From an uncultured Lachnospiraceae bacterium (lineage in GTDB: Bacteria; Bacillota; Clostridia; Lachnospirales; Lachnospiraceae): a stretch of DNA of 64,000 bases. This document shows positions 16,140-24,390 of the stretch, piece after piece. The stretch's first letter is position 1. Each line of letters starts with the position of its first letter. A model generated the notes under the pieces. It was given only the letters and a program-made list of their open reading frames with translations. It was not told where the DNA came from and searched no databases. The translations under genes were made by a program, and so were the position numbers. The stretch covers positions 272,560-336,559 of the forward strand of contig CANBFE010000002.1 of assembly GCA_947367855.1 (NCBI GenBank), read 5' to 3'.

Positions 16140-16667
16140 ATGACAAAGCAGGAACTGACGGAATGTATCGATCGATATGGCAGGGATTTGTATGCCTTTT
16201 GCAGACATCTCACCGGGAGTATCCAGGAGGCGGATGAACTGTACCAGGATACCTGGCTGAAGACGGTGGAATTGTCGGAGCGGATCGACGCTGGCGGAAA
16301 TGTGAAAAGCTACTGTCTGTCGGTGGCGCTGAAACTCTGGAACAACAGGCGGCGGAAGTATGCCTGGAGGAGACGGATCGCCGGAGTGCGGGAGGATCTG
16401 GACCGGGACGGCATGGGAGAAATTCCAGACAATGGCCGGGGGCCGGAAGAGTGTCTTCTTGCAAAAGACCGGGACAGACAGGTGCGCCGGGCGGTATGTG
16501 AGCTGCCGGACAGGCTGAAGGCTGTGGTTCTTCTGTTTTATATGGAGGGATTCAGCGTGGCGCAGACCGCGGAGGCGGCCGGTATATCGGAGGGAACCGT
16601 GAAGAGCAGGCTGCATCAGGCCAGAAAACTGCTGCGAGAGAAACTGGAGGGTGTTTTAAATGAATAA
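16140..16667 (+). CDS. ECF-family RNA polymerase sigma factor
   Basis: The 175-residue protein carries region 2 (about residues 8-75, with QEADELYQDTWLKTVEL) and region 4 (about 118-170, with VAQTAEAAGISEGTVKSRL). ATG 16140 is chosen over an in-frame upstream ATG at 16080 because GGAG lies 7 nt before it and the shorter product has the normal family length. It overlaps the next gene by 8 nt, the arrangement of a sigma factor with its cognate anti-sigma. It is a paralogue-type counterpart of the sigma at 967-1500. Confidence 0.92.
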   Translation: MTKQELTECIDRYGRDLYAFCRHLTGSIQEADELYQDTWLKTVELSERIDAGGNVKSYCLSVALKLWNNRRRKYAWRRRIAGVREDLDRDGMGEIPDNGRGPEECLLAKDRDRQVRRAVCELPDRLKAVVLLFYMEGFSVAQTAEAAGISEGTVKSRLHQARKLLREKLEGVLNE

Positions 16668-17883
16668 TCTGGATGAGATTTTAAGACGTGTCCTTACCTC
16701 CCAGGAAGAATCGGTTTATGCTTTCAGACGCAGAAGTCTGGATCGGAGGATTCTGGAACAGGTAAAGGAGGCAGAAAGTATGGGACGGAAAAGGAAAATG
16801 CACATATCCGCTGCAGTGGCTGCAGTGGCGTTAATGACAGCGGTATCGGTCACTGCGGTGGCAGCGTGGCAGTACAAGAGTGCGGCAGATGTGGCAGAAG
16901 GCGTGGGAGACAGGGAACTGGCAGAGAATTTTGAGCAGTCACTGGCAGAGTCGGCGAAAGACGGAGGAACGGAAGCAGGCGAAACGGACGCTGTTGGCGA
17001 GAGTCAGAGCCTGGGCGGATACGAGGTGTCTTTCCTGGGAATGGTGTCCGGGGAGGGGCTGTCCGAATATGAGAAAAAGTCCGGGGGTCAGGTGGTTTTA
17101 GACAGGACCTATTGTGCGGTGGCCATCCGGAAGTCGGACGGTACGGCAATGAAGGGGGGTGGGAGCAGCTTTTTCATATCACCCCTGGTGGCAGGACTGG
17201 ATCCCGTGTGGTACAATGCGGCCAGTTTTGGGGGCGGTTACAGCGAGTTCATTGAGGACGGTGTGCTGTATCGTCTGTTGGAATGCGATAATGTTACCTG
17301 CTTCGCGGATCGTGAGCTGTATCTGTGCGTGACGGATACTACATTTTTTGAAAAATCCCTCTACCATTATGATGAGGTGAGTGGTGAGATTGCCAGGAAT
17401 GAGGAGTATGACGGGCTGAACGCGCTGTTTCAGTTGGAGGTGGACAGTTCCCTGGCGGATGCGGAGAAGGCTGACGCTCTGATTGCGGCAGTGGAAGGAC
17501 GCGGGGAGGACAATACGGAGATTGAAGTCCCTGAGGAAGCGGGGAAAGCCATGAATTGGGCGGAAAAGATCACACCGGAAAATATCGAACAGTACTGCAA
17601 GAGATTGGAAGATACTGTGCAGGTAATCGAGCCGGATGAGAAGGGCTATATCACCTGGAAGTCCAAACGGCCCGAGCAGGACGGGGAATATGATGACGAT
17701 GACGAAGGAAGCTGGATGTCGGTAGATTTCCTTTTTGAGGACGGCGAGCCGGGAATGAGGATTATCGGTTACGGTTCTTCAGAGGACGGCATGGAGGATC
17801 TGCTGATTGAGACACTGACCCTGAATGAGGACGGAACGCTGACAGTTGCATACTGGGCGCCAAAGGAAGGAAGTAAATATTAG
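16660..17883 (+). CDS. Membrane-anchored anti-sigma factor candidate
   Basis: The 407-residue protein has a short charged cytosolic N-terminus (about residues 1-48), one membrane helix (about 49-70, rich in A and V) and a long extracellular domain rich in acidic residues, including a DDDDE cluster near residue 347. This single-pass layout, and the 8-nt overlap with the ECF gene, fit an anti-sigma factor that binds sigma inside and senses a signal outside. The extracellular domain is not recognised beyond resembling the uncharacterised ectodomains of other Clostridia anti-sigma proteins. Confidence 0.82.
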   Translation: MNNLDEILRRVLTSQEESVYAFRRRSLDRRILEQVKEAESMGRKRKMHISAAVAAVALMTAVSVTAVAAWQYKSAADVAEGVGDRELAENFEQSLAESAKDGGTEAGETDAVGESQSLGGYEVSFLGMVSGEGLSEYEKKSGGQVVLDRTYCAVAIRKSDGTAMKGGGSSFFISPLVAGLDPVWYNAASFGGGYSEFIEDGVLYRLLECDNVTCFADRELYLCVTDTTFFEKSLYHYDEVSGEIARNEEYDGLNALFQLEVDSSLADAEKADALIAAVEGRGEDNTEIEVPEEAGKAMNWAEKITPENIEQYCKRLEDTVQVIEPDEKGYITWKSKRPEQDGEYDDDDEGSWMSVDFLFEDGEPGMRIIGYGSSEDGMEDLLIETLTLNEDGTLTVAYWAPKEGSKY

Positions 17884-17900
17884 TAATCTAAGAGCGACAG

Positions 17901-17938
17901 GGCGCTGCCTGGCTGTGAAGAGCCGGGCAGCGTCTTTT
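17901..17938 (+). terminator. Rho-independent terminator of the second ECF operon
   Basis: GGCGCTGCCTGGCT (17901-17914) pairs with AGCCGGGCAGCGTC (17921-17934) around GTGAAG, followed by a short TTTT. It lies between convergent genes. Confidence 0.75.
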
Positions 17939-17952
17939 GGCAGCTGTTCCCT

Positions 17953-19632
17953 TTACTCCCCCTTCAGTTCCACCAGAACCGGTTCATGACGGATGGCGGG
18001 CAGAATCCGTTCCAGTAAGTCTTCCATCTTCAGACGCAGGCTGCTTGTATTCACATTAGGGTGACAGCCGAAATATGTGCCCTGCAGCACATCCCGGTCT
18101 ATCAGGAGGCGCACATGGTTATCCGTGTCGTTCATCAGCCCAAGGACGCTGACCGAACCCGGAGAGATCCCCAGGAAACGTTCCATGTATTCAGGTTCTC
18201 CGAAGGAGAGCCTGGCACTTCCGATCTGCTTTGACAGTTCCTTTGTCTTGAATTTCTTCTCGGCAGGCATCATCAGCAGGTAAAAGCGGTTTGCCTGCTG
18301 ATTGCGGAGAAACAGGTTTTTACAGATAAGGGAATCCAGTACTTCGTCAATTTTTTCACATGCCTTCATTGTTTTTGTCTCAGGATGGTCCAGATGGAGA
18401 TAGGGAACGCCAAGGCTGTCCAACAGGTCATAGACAGCGGTTTCCCGCGGCCTGCGGGCAGCTTCCTCCACGGGGCGTCCGGGCAGCAGGGCCATGGAGA
18501 CGGGGGATTCCTGATAGTTTCCCCGATACCATGCCAAAATGCCGTTTCGTTTGGCGTAACAGCCGGAGGGGTGAATGTACAGGGCGGAGATCTGATCTCC
18601 GGAGTTTACCTCCAGTTCTCCGTCATTGTAGTCATTCCCATACCAACAGCCGTCCTCCCCTTGGTAGAGGTAGCAGGAGGGAATCCACAGTTCCCTGCCG
18701 CTGCCCGGATGGCGGCAGAGAACCAGATCATCCTTTTCCTCCAGGGGCTCCACCAGACTGTCAAGATATTGTATGTAAAGGGAGAAGGGCTTTTTCTCCT
18801 GGCTGTCCAGAGCCGTCACAAGGGGAAATGCGTCGTAGGAATCCCAGGTGATTTTCTCCATGGGGGCATCTTTATCCGGAAAAACCAGGGCATTCAGCTG
18901 CCCTGTGGTCTTGAGGCCGCAGCCGCCGTCCATGCAGATAATCCTGTTTGTATAGTCAAATACGGGATTCATGTTGAGTTCGTTTTTTCTGTAGAGACAT
19001 ACAGGCCAGTGTCCGGTGACCACGCAGCGGGAGAAGGAATAGCCCTGTTCCAGAAAATGATCGTTTTTCAGCCACTGGTGTCTGGGGGACCCGGCCAGAC
19101 TTTCCGGATTGTCGGTGGGAATCCCGCCGTGGACAAAAAGATAGGAATCCATGTCCAGAATGGTAGGCAGCTGCTGTAAAAAGGCAATTTCCGAGGCATA
19201 GTGCTTCTGTAAACGCGCCCGGTTTGACGCCGTATTTTCCGGGGTGAGATGCGCCGGTGAAATGCCCAGTCCGGTGAGCATATCCAGGATCAGGCCGCGG
19301 TGCCAGAAGGTATGCTGCCAGTGTACGAAGTCGCAGAAACGCTGCTCCCACCCTTCCGTCTCATCCAGGAGGAGCTCCAAGCGGTGTTCCTCCACATTTC
19401 CTTCAGAGACATACACCTGGTTTTTTGAAGATAAATCCATGATATAGCGAACTGTCTGGAGACTGTCAGAGCCTTTGTCCACCAGGTCACCTACAATGAC
19501 AAGAACATCGTCACTGCGGTAATGCAGTTTCCTTAAAAGCTGCAGCATATAGTCCGGCTGTCCGTGAATGTCACTCATGGCAATAATTCTCTGGCCCGGT
19601 TTTGCGTTGATTTTCTGGATGATGGTATCCAT
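17953..19632 (-). CDS. Metallophosphoesterase fused to a prolyl-tRNA editing-like domain
   Basis: The 559-residue protein joins two unrelated enzymes. Residues 1-240 are a PPP-type calcineurin-like phosphoesterase: SDIHG at 20-24, GDLVDKG at 48-54, GNVEE (in place of GNHE) at 78-82, then TGH and HGG motifs. Residues about 395-559 match the YbaK/ProXp deacylases (PrdX type) that clear alanine from tRNA-Pro: DHPETKTMKACEKIDEVL, then KNLFLRNQQ and FYLLMMP. A beta-rich stretch (about 255-390) links them. The start at 19632 is preferred because GGAGG lies just before it, inside an upstream ATG at 19644. The substrate of the phosphoesterase part is unknown. Confidence 0.88.
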   Translation of the reverse strand: MDTIIQKINAKPGQRIIAMSDIHGQPDYMLQLLRKLHYRSDDVLVIVGDLVDKGSDSLQTVRYIMDLSSKNQVYVSEGNVEEHRLELLLDETEGWEQRFCDFVHWQHTFWHRGLILDMLTGLGISPAHLTPENTASNRARLQKHYASEIAFLQQLPTILDMDSYLFVHGGIPTDNPESLAGSPRHQWLKNDHFLEQGYSFSRCVVTGHWPVCLYRKNELNMNPVFDYTNRIICMDGGCGLKTTGQLNALVFPDKDAPMEKITWDSYDAFPLVTALDSQEKKPFSLYIQYLDSLVEPLEEKDDLVLCRHPGSGRELWIPSCYLYQGEDGCWYGNDYNDGELEVNSGDQISALYIHPSGCYAKRNGILAWYRGNYQESPVSMALLPGRPVEEAARRPRETAVYDLLDSLGVPYLHLDHPETKTMKACEKIDEVLDSLICKNLFLRNQQANRFYLLMMPAEKKFKTKELSKQIGSARLSFGEPEYMERFLGISPGSVSVLGLMNDTDNHVRLLIDRDVLQGTYFGCHPNVNTSSLRLKMEDLLERILPAIRHEPVLVELKGE

Positions 19633-19743
19633 GGCGTCCTCCATACGGTGAATATTTGGTTCTGGGAGAGTGTCTGCAGAATGTCACTGCCCTTATTTCT
19701 CAGGAGGGGGACATCTGCCTGCGACTGCTGCCTGCGGCAATGA

Positions 19744-20925
19744 TTACTTTTCAGACAATGCTTTCTGTTGCAGCAGCCTTATGGTTTCCTCGGCAATCTT
19801 AAGTTTCTTTTCGGCTTCTTCGGCTCGAATTCGTTCATTTTCAGCTTTCTGTCGTTCATTTTCAGCTTTCTGCCGTTCATTTTCAGCTTTCTGCCGTTCG
19901 GCTTCAGTTTTCTGCCGTTCTTCTTTCCACTTTTTCTCGACTTCTCTGCGCATTTCCTGTATACTAAATTTTTCCATATTTTCAAATAAATATCCCATAT
20001 TACGCGCCCTCACTTTCCTTACACACTGTGTTCTTTCTTCGTCGGATACATCTATTTTGAAACATAGATTTTCTATTACGGATACCAGAATATCTACAAC
20101 CTGTTCAGGGCTGTCCTGAAGAATACGGTTTACTTCATCAGCAGGCAGATGTACGAATTTATCCAGATCGTCAGCATTCTGTATTTTATTCATCAGCATG
20201 ATCAGAGACATTTCATTTCCCCGGTCCAAAAGTTCCTGATCACTGTAATCATGAACCCGTACTACTTCGTACCGAAAGTCCGGAATCCATTCCCTCAGTC
20301 CCGGTTCCTGGCGAACCCTGTCCCGAAGCTGTCTTCCGGCTGTCCAATTTTCCTTTCCTTCATAATATACAATGGGAATAATCAGGGGATAACGGAATCC
20401 CTTCCGCCGGGTGCAGCCTTCCTGCTTCATCTCCATCTCTCTGCGGTATTCCGTCCATATACACATCATGTAACGCAGAAGTTGCATGGATACATCATAA
20501 TCCACCAGACTTTTATGCTCAATAAGCGAAACCAGAAATTCCGGCTCTCTGCCCCCTGTGTCCGCTCCATCTCTCCGGCGCATTGTCAAATCTGTTTTTT
20601 CGGTCCGTCCTATGCCAAGTATTCTGATTTTTTTCACTGAATCGGAATCAAATTCCGTTCCCAGATAGGGACGGTAACGTTCGGAGACATCCTCGATGTC
20701 TTCCGGACGGATATTCTTTAGCGCCGGTATGCGGATGTTATCCCGAAGGAACTGAGCGCAGAGAACCGCATTGCCGAAAACTGTTTTGCTGCTGATATCT
20801 CTGCTGTGCCGGATATTTTCCTTTTGCGCACCTTCCTTTTGCCCGGTTCCATTACTCTGCGTCAGCGGAAGTGCTTTGGCGGACTGTTTTGGTACAGCCT
20901 GCATTCCTTTTTCTGTTTCATTCAT
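19744..20925 (-). CDS. Rpn family recombination-promoting nuclease (PD-(D/E)XK)
   Basis: The 393-residue protein belongs to the Rpn/transposase_31 family of DNA nucleases that act in RecA-independent recombination. The nuclease core is near residues 110-190, with SLIEHKS holding the catalytic E-x-K and YPLIIPIVYYEG following. The C-terminal 60 residues are a highly charged coiled coil built of repeated seven-residue units (ERQKAEN), encoded by 21-nt tandem repeats. The ATG at 20925 follows GGAGG; the ATG at 20949 has no good site. No transposon ends are visible, so it is a stand-alone gene. Confidence 0.88.
   Translation of the reverse strand: MNETEKGMQAVPKQSAKALPLTQSNGTGQKEGAQKENIRHSRDISSKTVFGNAVLCAQFLRDNIRIPALKNIRPEDIEDVSERYRPYLGTEFDSDSVKKIRILGIGRTEKTDLTMRRRDGADTGGREPEFLVSLIEHKSLVDYDVSMQLLRYMMCIWTEYRREMEMKQEGCTRRKGFRYPLIIPIVYYEGKENWTAGRQLRDRVRQEPGLREWIPDFRYEVVRVHDYSDQELLDRGNEMSLIMLMNKIQNADDLDKFVHLPADEVNRILQDSPEQVVDILVSVIENLCFKIDVSDEERTQCVRKVRARNMGYLFENMEKFSIQEMRREVEKKWKEERQKTEAERQKAENERQKAENERQKAENERIRAEEAEKKLKIAEETIRLLQQKALSEK
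19831..19914 (-). repeat. 21-nt tandem repeats inside the Rpn gene
   Basis: Four 21-nt units (19831-19851, 19852-19872, 19873-19893, 19894-19914) differ by only a few bases; the first two are identical. They encode heptads of the C-terminal coiled coil and keep the frame, so copy number can change by slippage without disrupting the protein. Confidence 0.85.
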
Positions 20926-21213
20926 CTTTTTTCCTCCCTGTTGGAGCATCAGGCAGGAAAACGACTTTCCACCTGCCCATGCGCTGTTTCCTTAAACGGT
21001 TTGAATTAATGGCGAAAAGCCGATTCGACGGAAATGGTAAAGAAACATTTCCGTTATACTGATTTCAGATCTCTTCTCAGGGAGGCGCAGAATGCAGCTC
21101 CCCTGATTTGTCATGGACGGGTTAAGTCTGACAAAAACAGAATAGCATATTTTAGCGCACAATACAAGTTTTAAAGCAAAGTTTTCGCCCTCAGGATGAA
21201 CACTTTTTCGGTC
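20926..21213. other. Gene-free stretch with the Rpn gene leader
   Basis: No gene is seen. A hairpin CGGAAATG (21029-21036) with CATTTCCG (21046-21053) lies within the likely Rpn leader. A minus-strand promoter is plausible: TTGTAT (21162-21167) and TATTCT (21139-21144), spacer 17 bp, giving a leader of about 210 nt. Confidence 0.4.
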
Positions 21214-21240
21214 TTGACAAACCTACCGTCGGTATGATAA
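21214..21240 (+). promoter_or_regulatory. tetR promoter with palindromic operator
   Basis: TTGACA (21214-21219) is followed by the perfect palindrome TACCGTCGGTA (21224-21234) in the spacer and GATAAT (21236-21241), 16 bp from the -35. A closely related palindrome precedes the MFS gene, so this is probably the binding site of the TetR protein itself. Confidence 0.6.
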
Positions 21241-21330
21241 TATATACAAAAATCTGATACAGCCATTTCGCATGGGCCCGGGGATGTGACCGGGGCAGGG
21301 GATTCAGGCGGAAGAGGAGGAGAGCAGACA

Positions 21331-21984
21331 GTGTCGAGGAATAAACACCCGGAGGAGACGGTTCAGCTGATATTGGATGTAGCGTTCCGCCTGTTTATGG
21401 AGAAAGGGTATGAGCAAACTTCCATCCAGGACATTATCCAGGGACTGGGGGGGCTCAGCAAGGGAGCGATCTACCACCATTTCAAGTCAAAGGAGGATAT
21501 CCTGATGGCGGTTACGGACAGGATGACTGCCGAATCCAACCAGATGCTGGGGAAGATACGGGATCGCGTCGATTTAAACGGCAGGGAAAAGCTGCGGGCC
21601 ATTTTTAAGGAGTCCATACAGCGTCCCGTGCAGGATGAGATTTTTACCGTGGCGCCGGATTTTCACAGGAATCCCAGACTTTTGTTTAGCCTTATTCACG
21701 ACACCATTGAAAATGTGGCGCCTAATTATCTTCTGCCTATTCTGAACCAGGGAATAGAGGATGGTTCCATTCGGACCGAGTATCCGGAGCAGCTTGCGGA
21801 GCTGATTCTGCTTGCGGCAAATGTGTGGATGAATCCCATGATATTCGGGGATTCGGAGGAGGAAGCACGCCGCAAATTTATGGTGTTCGGCCAGATGATG
21901 CAGGGCTTCGGCCTGGATATTCTGGATGAGGAGATGCTGAACCGCCTGCAGGAACTGACATCCATTTATCAGAGGAAGAAGTAA
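21331..21984 (+). CDS. TetR family transcriptional regulator
   Basis: The 217-residue regulator has an N-terminal helix-turn-helix (about residues 12-55; YEQTSIQDIIQGLGGLSKGAIYHHF is the recognition region) and a helical ligand-binding C-terminal domain. The GTG at 21331 is chosen because GGAGG lies 10 nt upstream and the homologous part begins there; a longer frame from 21286 exists. It is followed by an MFS transporter gene, and both promoters hold TACCGNCGGTA-type palindromes, so it likely represses an efflux pump and itself. Confidence 0.92.
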   Translation: MSRNKHPEETVQLILDVAFRLFMEKGYEQTSIQDIIQGLGGLSKGAIYHHFKSKEDILMAVTDRMTAESNQMLGKIRDRVDLNGREKLRAIFKESIQRPVQDEIFTVAPDFHRNPRLLFSLIHDTIENVAPNYLLPILNQGIEDGSIRTEYPEQLAELILLAANVWMNPMIFGDSEEEARRKFMVFGQMMQGFGLDILDEEMLNRLQELTSIYQRKK

Positions 21985-22083
21985 GGGGGAGGAGAGGATT
22001 CTCCTTCCGGAGACAGGTGCGGCGCAGGCTGTTTCAGGCAACATTATCTGCTCTTTTGGGCAGATATATATTTTATGTTTATA

Positions 22084-22102
22084 CATACCGCCCGGCGGTA
22101 TG
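22084..22102 (+). promoter_or_regulatory. Palindromic operator upstream of the MFS gene
   Basis: CATACCGCC (22084-22092) and GGCGGTATG (22094-22102) form a palindrome with 9-bp arms around one central base, 25 nt before the MFS start. It shares ACCG-N-CGGTA with the operator in the tetR promoter. Confidence 0.6.
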
Positions 22103-22127
22103 AAAAAAGGAAAGGAGCGTCAGGAAG

Positions 22128-23435
22128 ATGGAAAAAAATGTGAACAGGGAAAGCGGTGGCCAGGTGAAGGACAGTGAGGCCGGAAATGGGAAACAGAAAT
22201 TATTTAAGAGGGATTTTACCCTGGTGGTTATCGGACAGGTCATCTCACTGTTTGGAAATGCGGCCGTACGTTTTGCGCTGCCTTTATATCTGCTGAATCT
22301 GACAGGTTCCTCCGCGCTGTACGGAGCGGTTACGGCCTGTGCCTTTATTCCCTCGATTCTGCTGTCTCCTGTAGGCGGCATTGTGGCGGACAGGGTGAAT
22401 AAGCGCAATATTATGGTGATTCTGGATTTCTTTACGGCAGGGGTGATTCTGACATTTCTGGTTCTCATGGACAGTGTGAATCTGGTGGTTCTGCTGACTG
22501 CTGCGCTGATGCTGCTCTACGGCATAGCGGGCGCCTATCAGCCGTCTGTGCAGGCCAGTATTCCCGTGTTGACGGATGAGGAACACTTCATGGCTGCCAA
22601 TTCCGTTATTAATATAGTCAGTTCTTTTGCCGGTCTGACGGGGCCGGTGCTTGGGGGCGTTCTGTACAGCGCTTTCGGGCTGAAACCTGTATTATGGGTT
22701 TGTACAGCGTGTTTTACCCTGTCGGCGGTGATGGAGATTTTTATCCGGATTCCCTTTCGGAAACAGGATTCCCGGGGCGGTATCTGGAATACCGTAAAGG
22801 CGGATTTCGGGCAGAGCATTGGATTTATCCGGAAAGAAAAGCCTGTGATCGGCAAGGTGCTTCTGGCAGTGTGCGGAATCAATCTGTTTCTGTCTGCCAT
22901 GATTGTTGTGGCGCTGCCCTATCTGATTACGGAGGTGTTGGACTTTGAGCCGGCCCAGGCCAACAGGCTGTGCGGCTTTGCACAGGGGGCATTGGCGGCG
23001 GGAGGACTGACAGGCGGAATCTGCGCGGGGATTTTTTCCGCAAGGCTGTCCCTTCGGAAGGCAGGGAATCTCATCATTGCCTGCGCCTTGTGGGTATTGC
23101 CCATGGGAGTGGCGCTTTTCTTCTTTCCTTCCGGAAAAATAAATTATATTATCATCATAATTTGCTGTTTTATCGTGATGTTGTTTTCCACTGTCTTTTC
23201 TGTGCAGATGATGGCCTTTGTCCAGAGAGAGACGCCCGGAAATCTGATCGGAAAGGTGATTGCAGTGATCATGACGGGTTCCATGTGCGCCCAACCGTTC
23301 GGAAATGCGCTGTACGGCATTTTCTTTGAGGCATGCCGGGGAGCTGAGTATCTGCCGGTTCTGTTTTCAGGAGTGGTTTCCCTTGGAATTGCCATGGGAA
23401 CCAGAAGGGTTTTCCGCAATTTTGCCAGGGGGTAG
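22128..23435 (+). CDS. MFS efflux transporter
   Basis: The 435-residue protein has a short charged N-terminus (1-28) and about 12 hydrophobic segments, with the MFS loop motif GGIVADRVNKR between helices 2 and 3 (about residues 83-93). It resembles the macrolide/multidrug exporter group of MFS proteins that includes Mef-type pumps. It follows tetR by about 140 nt with its own palindromic operator, pointing to drug-inducible efflux. The drug cannot be inferred. A perfect terminator follows. Confidence 0.9.
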   Translation: MEKNVNRESGGQVKDSEAGNGKQKLFKRDFTLVVIGQVISLFGNAAVRFALPLYLLNLTGSSALYGAVTACAFIPSILLSPVGGIVADRVNKRNIMVILDFFTAGVILTFLVLMDSVNLVVLLTAALMLLYGIAGAYQPSVQASIPVLTDEEHFMAANSVINIVSSFAGLTGPVLGGVLYSAFGLKPVLWVCTACFTLSAVMEIFIRIPFRKQDSRGGIWNTVKADFGQSIGFIRKEKPVIGKVLLAVCGINLFLSAMIVVALPYLITEVLDFEPAQANRLCGFAQGALAAGGLTGGICAGIFSARLSLRKAGNLIIACALWVLPMGVALFFFPSGKINYIIIIICCFIVMLFSTVFSVQMMAFVQRETPGNLIGKVIAVIMTGSMCAQPFGNALYGIFFEACRGAEYLPVLFSGVVSLGIAMGTRRVFRNFARG

Positions 23436-23448
23436 GAGTTGCGGGGGG

Positions 23449-23478
23449 CTGCAGCATTGTATTTATGCAATGCTGCAG
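23449..23478 (+). terminator. Terminator after the MFS gene
   Basis: CTGCAGCATTG (23449-23459) and CAATGCTGCAG (23468-23478) form a perfect 11-bp stem between convergent genes; no long T-run follows. Confidence 0.6.
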
Positions 23479-23493
23479 AAAGGCCCTGTGTTG

Positions 23494-24390
23494 TCATAGA
23501 TTGCAGTCCTTAAAATCCTTTGTCATCTTGCTGTAAATATCCCTCACCCGTTCCTCACTGTTGCCATGCAGATATTGGTGCCAAAAGAGAAAAGAAGTGA
23601 TCACATTTGCAGCGTTCATGTGCCGTATAAGATCTTGCCGCCGGATTTGTTTCCCGGAAAGCTTCCGGATTGCATTCACATAATTATCCAGGAAAACCGT
23701 AGTATTGATCCGGATACCATCTCCGCCCAATCTGCTCAGAAAAAAGCTCAAGTCTCCGGACGCTCCGCCAAGATTGACACTCTGCCAGTCACAAAGTAAA
23801 ATATTTCCATGTTCGTCTTCTAATAAATTATCCCAATGAAAATCACCATGAATCAGCACGCGGTCTTCGGAATCGTGCCATGCGATAAGATGATTTATTC
23901 TGCCTGCGATTTCTTCCAGTTGCTTTTCAGGAAACGAACCTGAATGTTCAGCCAGTATGCTGATCCATCCGCATAAGCATTCCGCAATCACTTGGTCGGA
24001 TAGCGCTTCTGCCTTTTTCTGATCCTTGTACATAAAAGACGGCGGGGTATCTGTATGTAATGCAGCCAATGACTTTGTAATATGTTGAATCAATTCTGCA
24101 TTGATGGTATCGCGGTCAGGACGACGATATTTTTTCATGAAGATAAGCATTTCCTGTTCGGAAGATTCTGCCTGCAGCACTTCAGGAAGATATACTCTTT
24201 GCCGTTTCATCTGACTTCGGTAAAATAACACTTCCCGTGTGTAAGAGGCAAATAGTTCTTCTTTCAGTTTTTGACGAACCACATGTTTCAAAACATACCT
24301 TCCATCAATTTCGTAAACACTTGCGCCGCTTTCTCCCACTTTGATTTCCGTAACATTGTGTCCGGTTAAATATTGATTGACATTCATCAT
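23494..24390 (-). CDS. Aminoglycoside phosphotransferase (APH) family kinase
   Basis: The 298-residue protein has the APH/choline kinase fold: the catalytic loop HGDFHWDN at residues 181-188 (Asp183 base, Asn188 metal) and the metal-binding CDWQ with Asp201. The N-lobe around residues 20-40 holds the ATP-binding lysine candidate Lys35. Family members phosphorylate aminoglycosides, macrolides, choline or other small alcohols; the substrate here is unknown. The start overlaps the stop of the esterase gene as ATGA and GGAGG precedes it. It is the last gene of a minus-strand run beginning with merR genes. Confidence 0.88.
   Translation of the reverse strand: MMNVNQYLTGHNVTEIKVGESGASVYEIDGRYVLKHVVRQKLKEELFASYTREVLFYRSQMKRQRVYLPEVLQAESSEQEMLIFMKKYRRPDRDTINAELIQHITKSLAALHTDTPPSFMYKDQKKAEALSDQVIAECLCGWISILAEHSGSFPEKQLEEIAGRINHLIAWHDSEDRVLIHGDFHWDNLLEDEHGNILLCDWQSVNLGGASGDLSFFLSRLGGDGIRINTTVFLDNYVNAIRKLSGKQIRRQDLIRHMNAANVITSFLFWHQYLHGNSEERVRDIYSKMTKDFKDCNL

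Noticed and set aside
19831..19914. Short tandem repeats resembling a CRISPR array
   Set aside because: The repeat units are contiguous without spacers and encode coiled-coil heptads of the Rpn protein in frame.
19744..20925. Transposase gene implying an insertion sequence
   Set aside because: The protein belongs to the Rpn nuclease family formerly annotated as transposase; no terminal inverted repeats or target duplications flank it.
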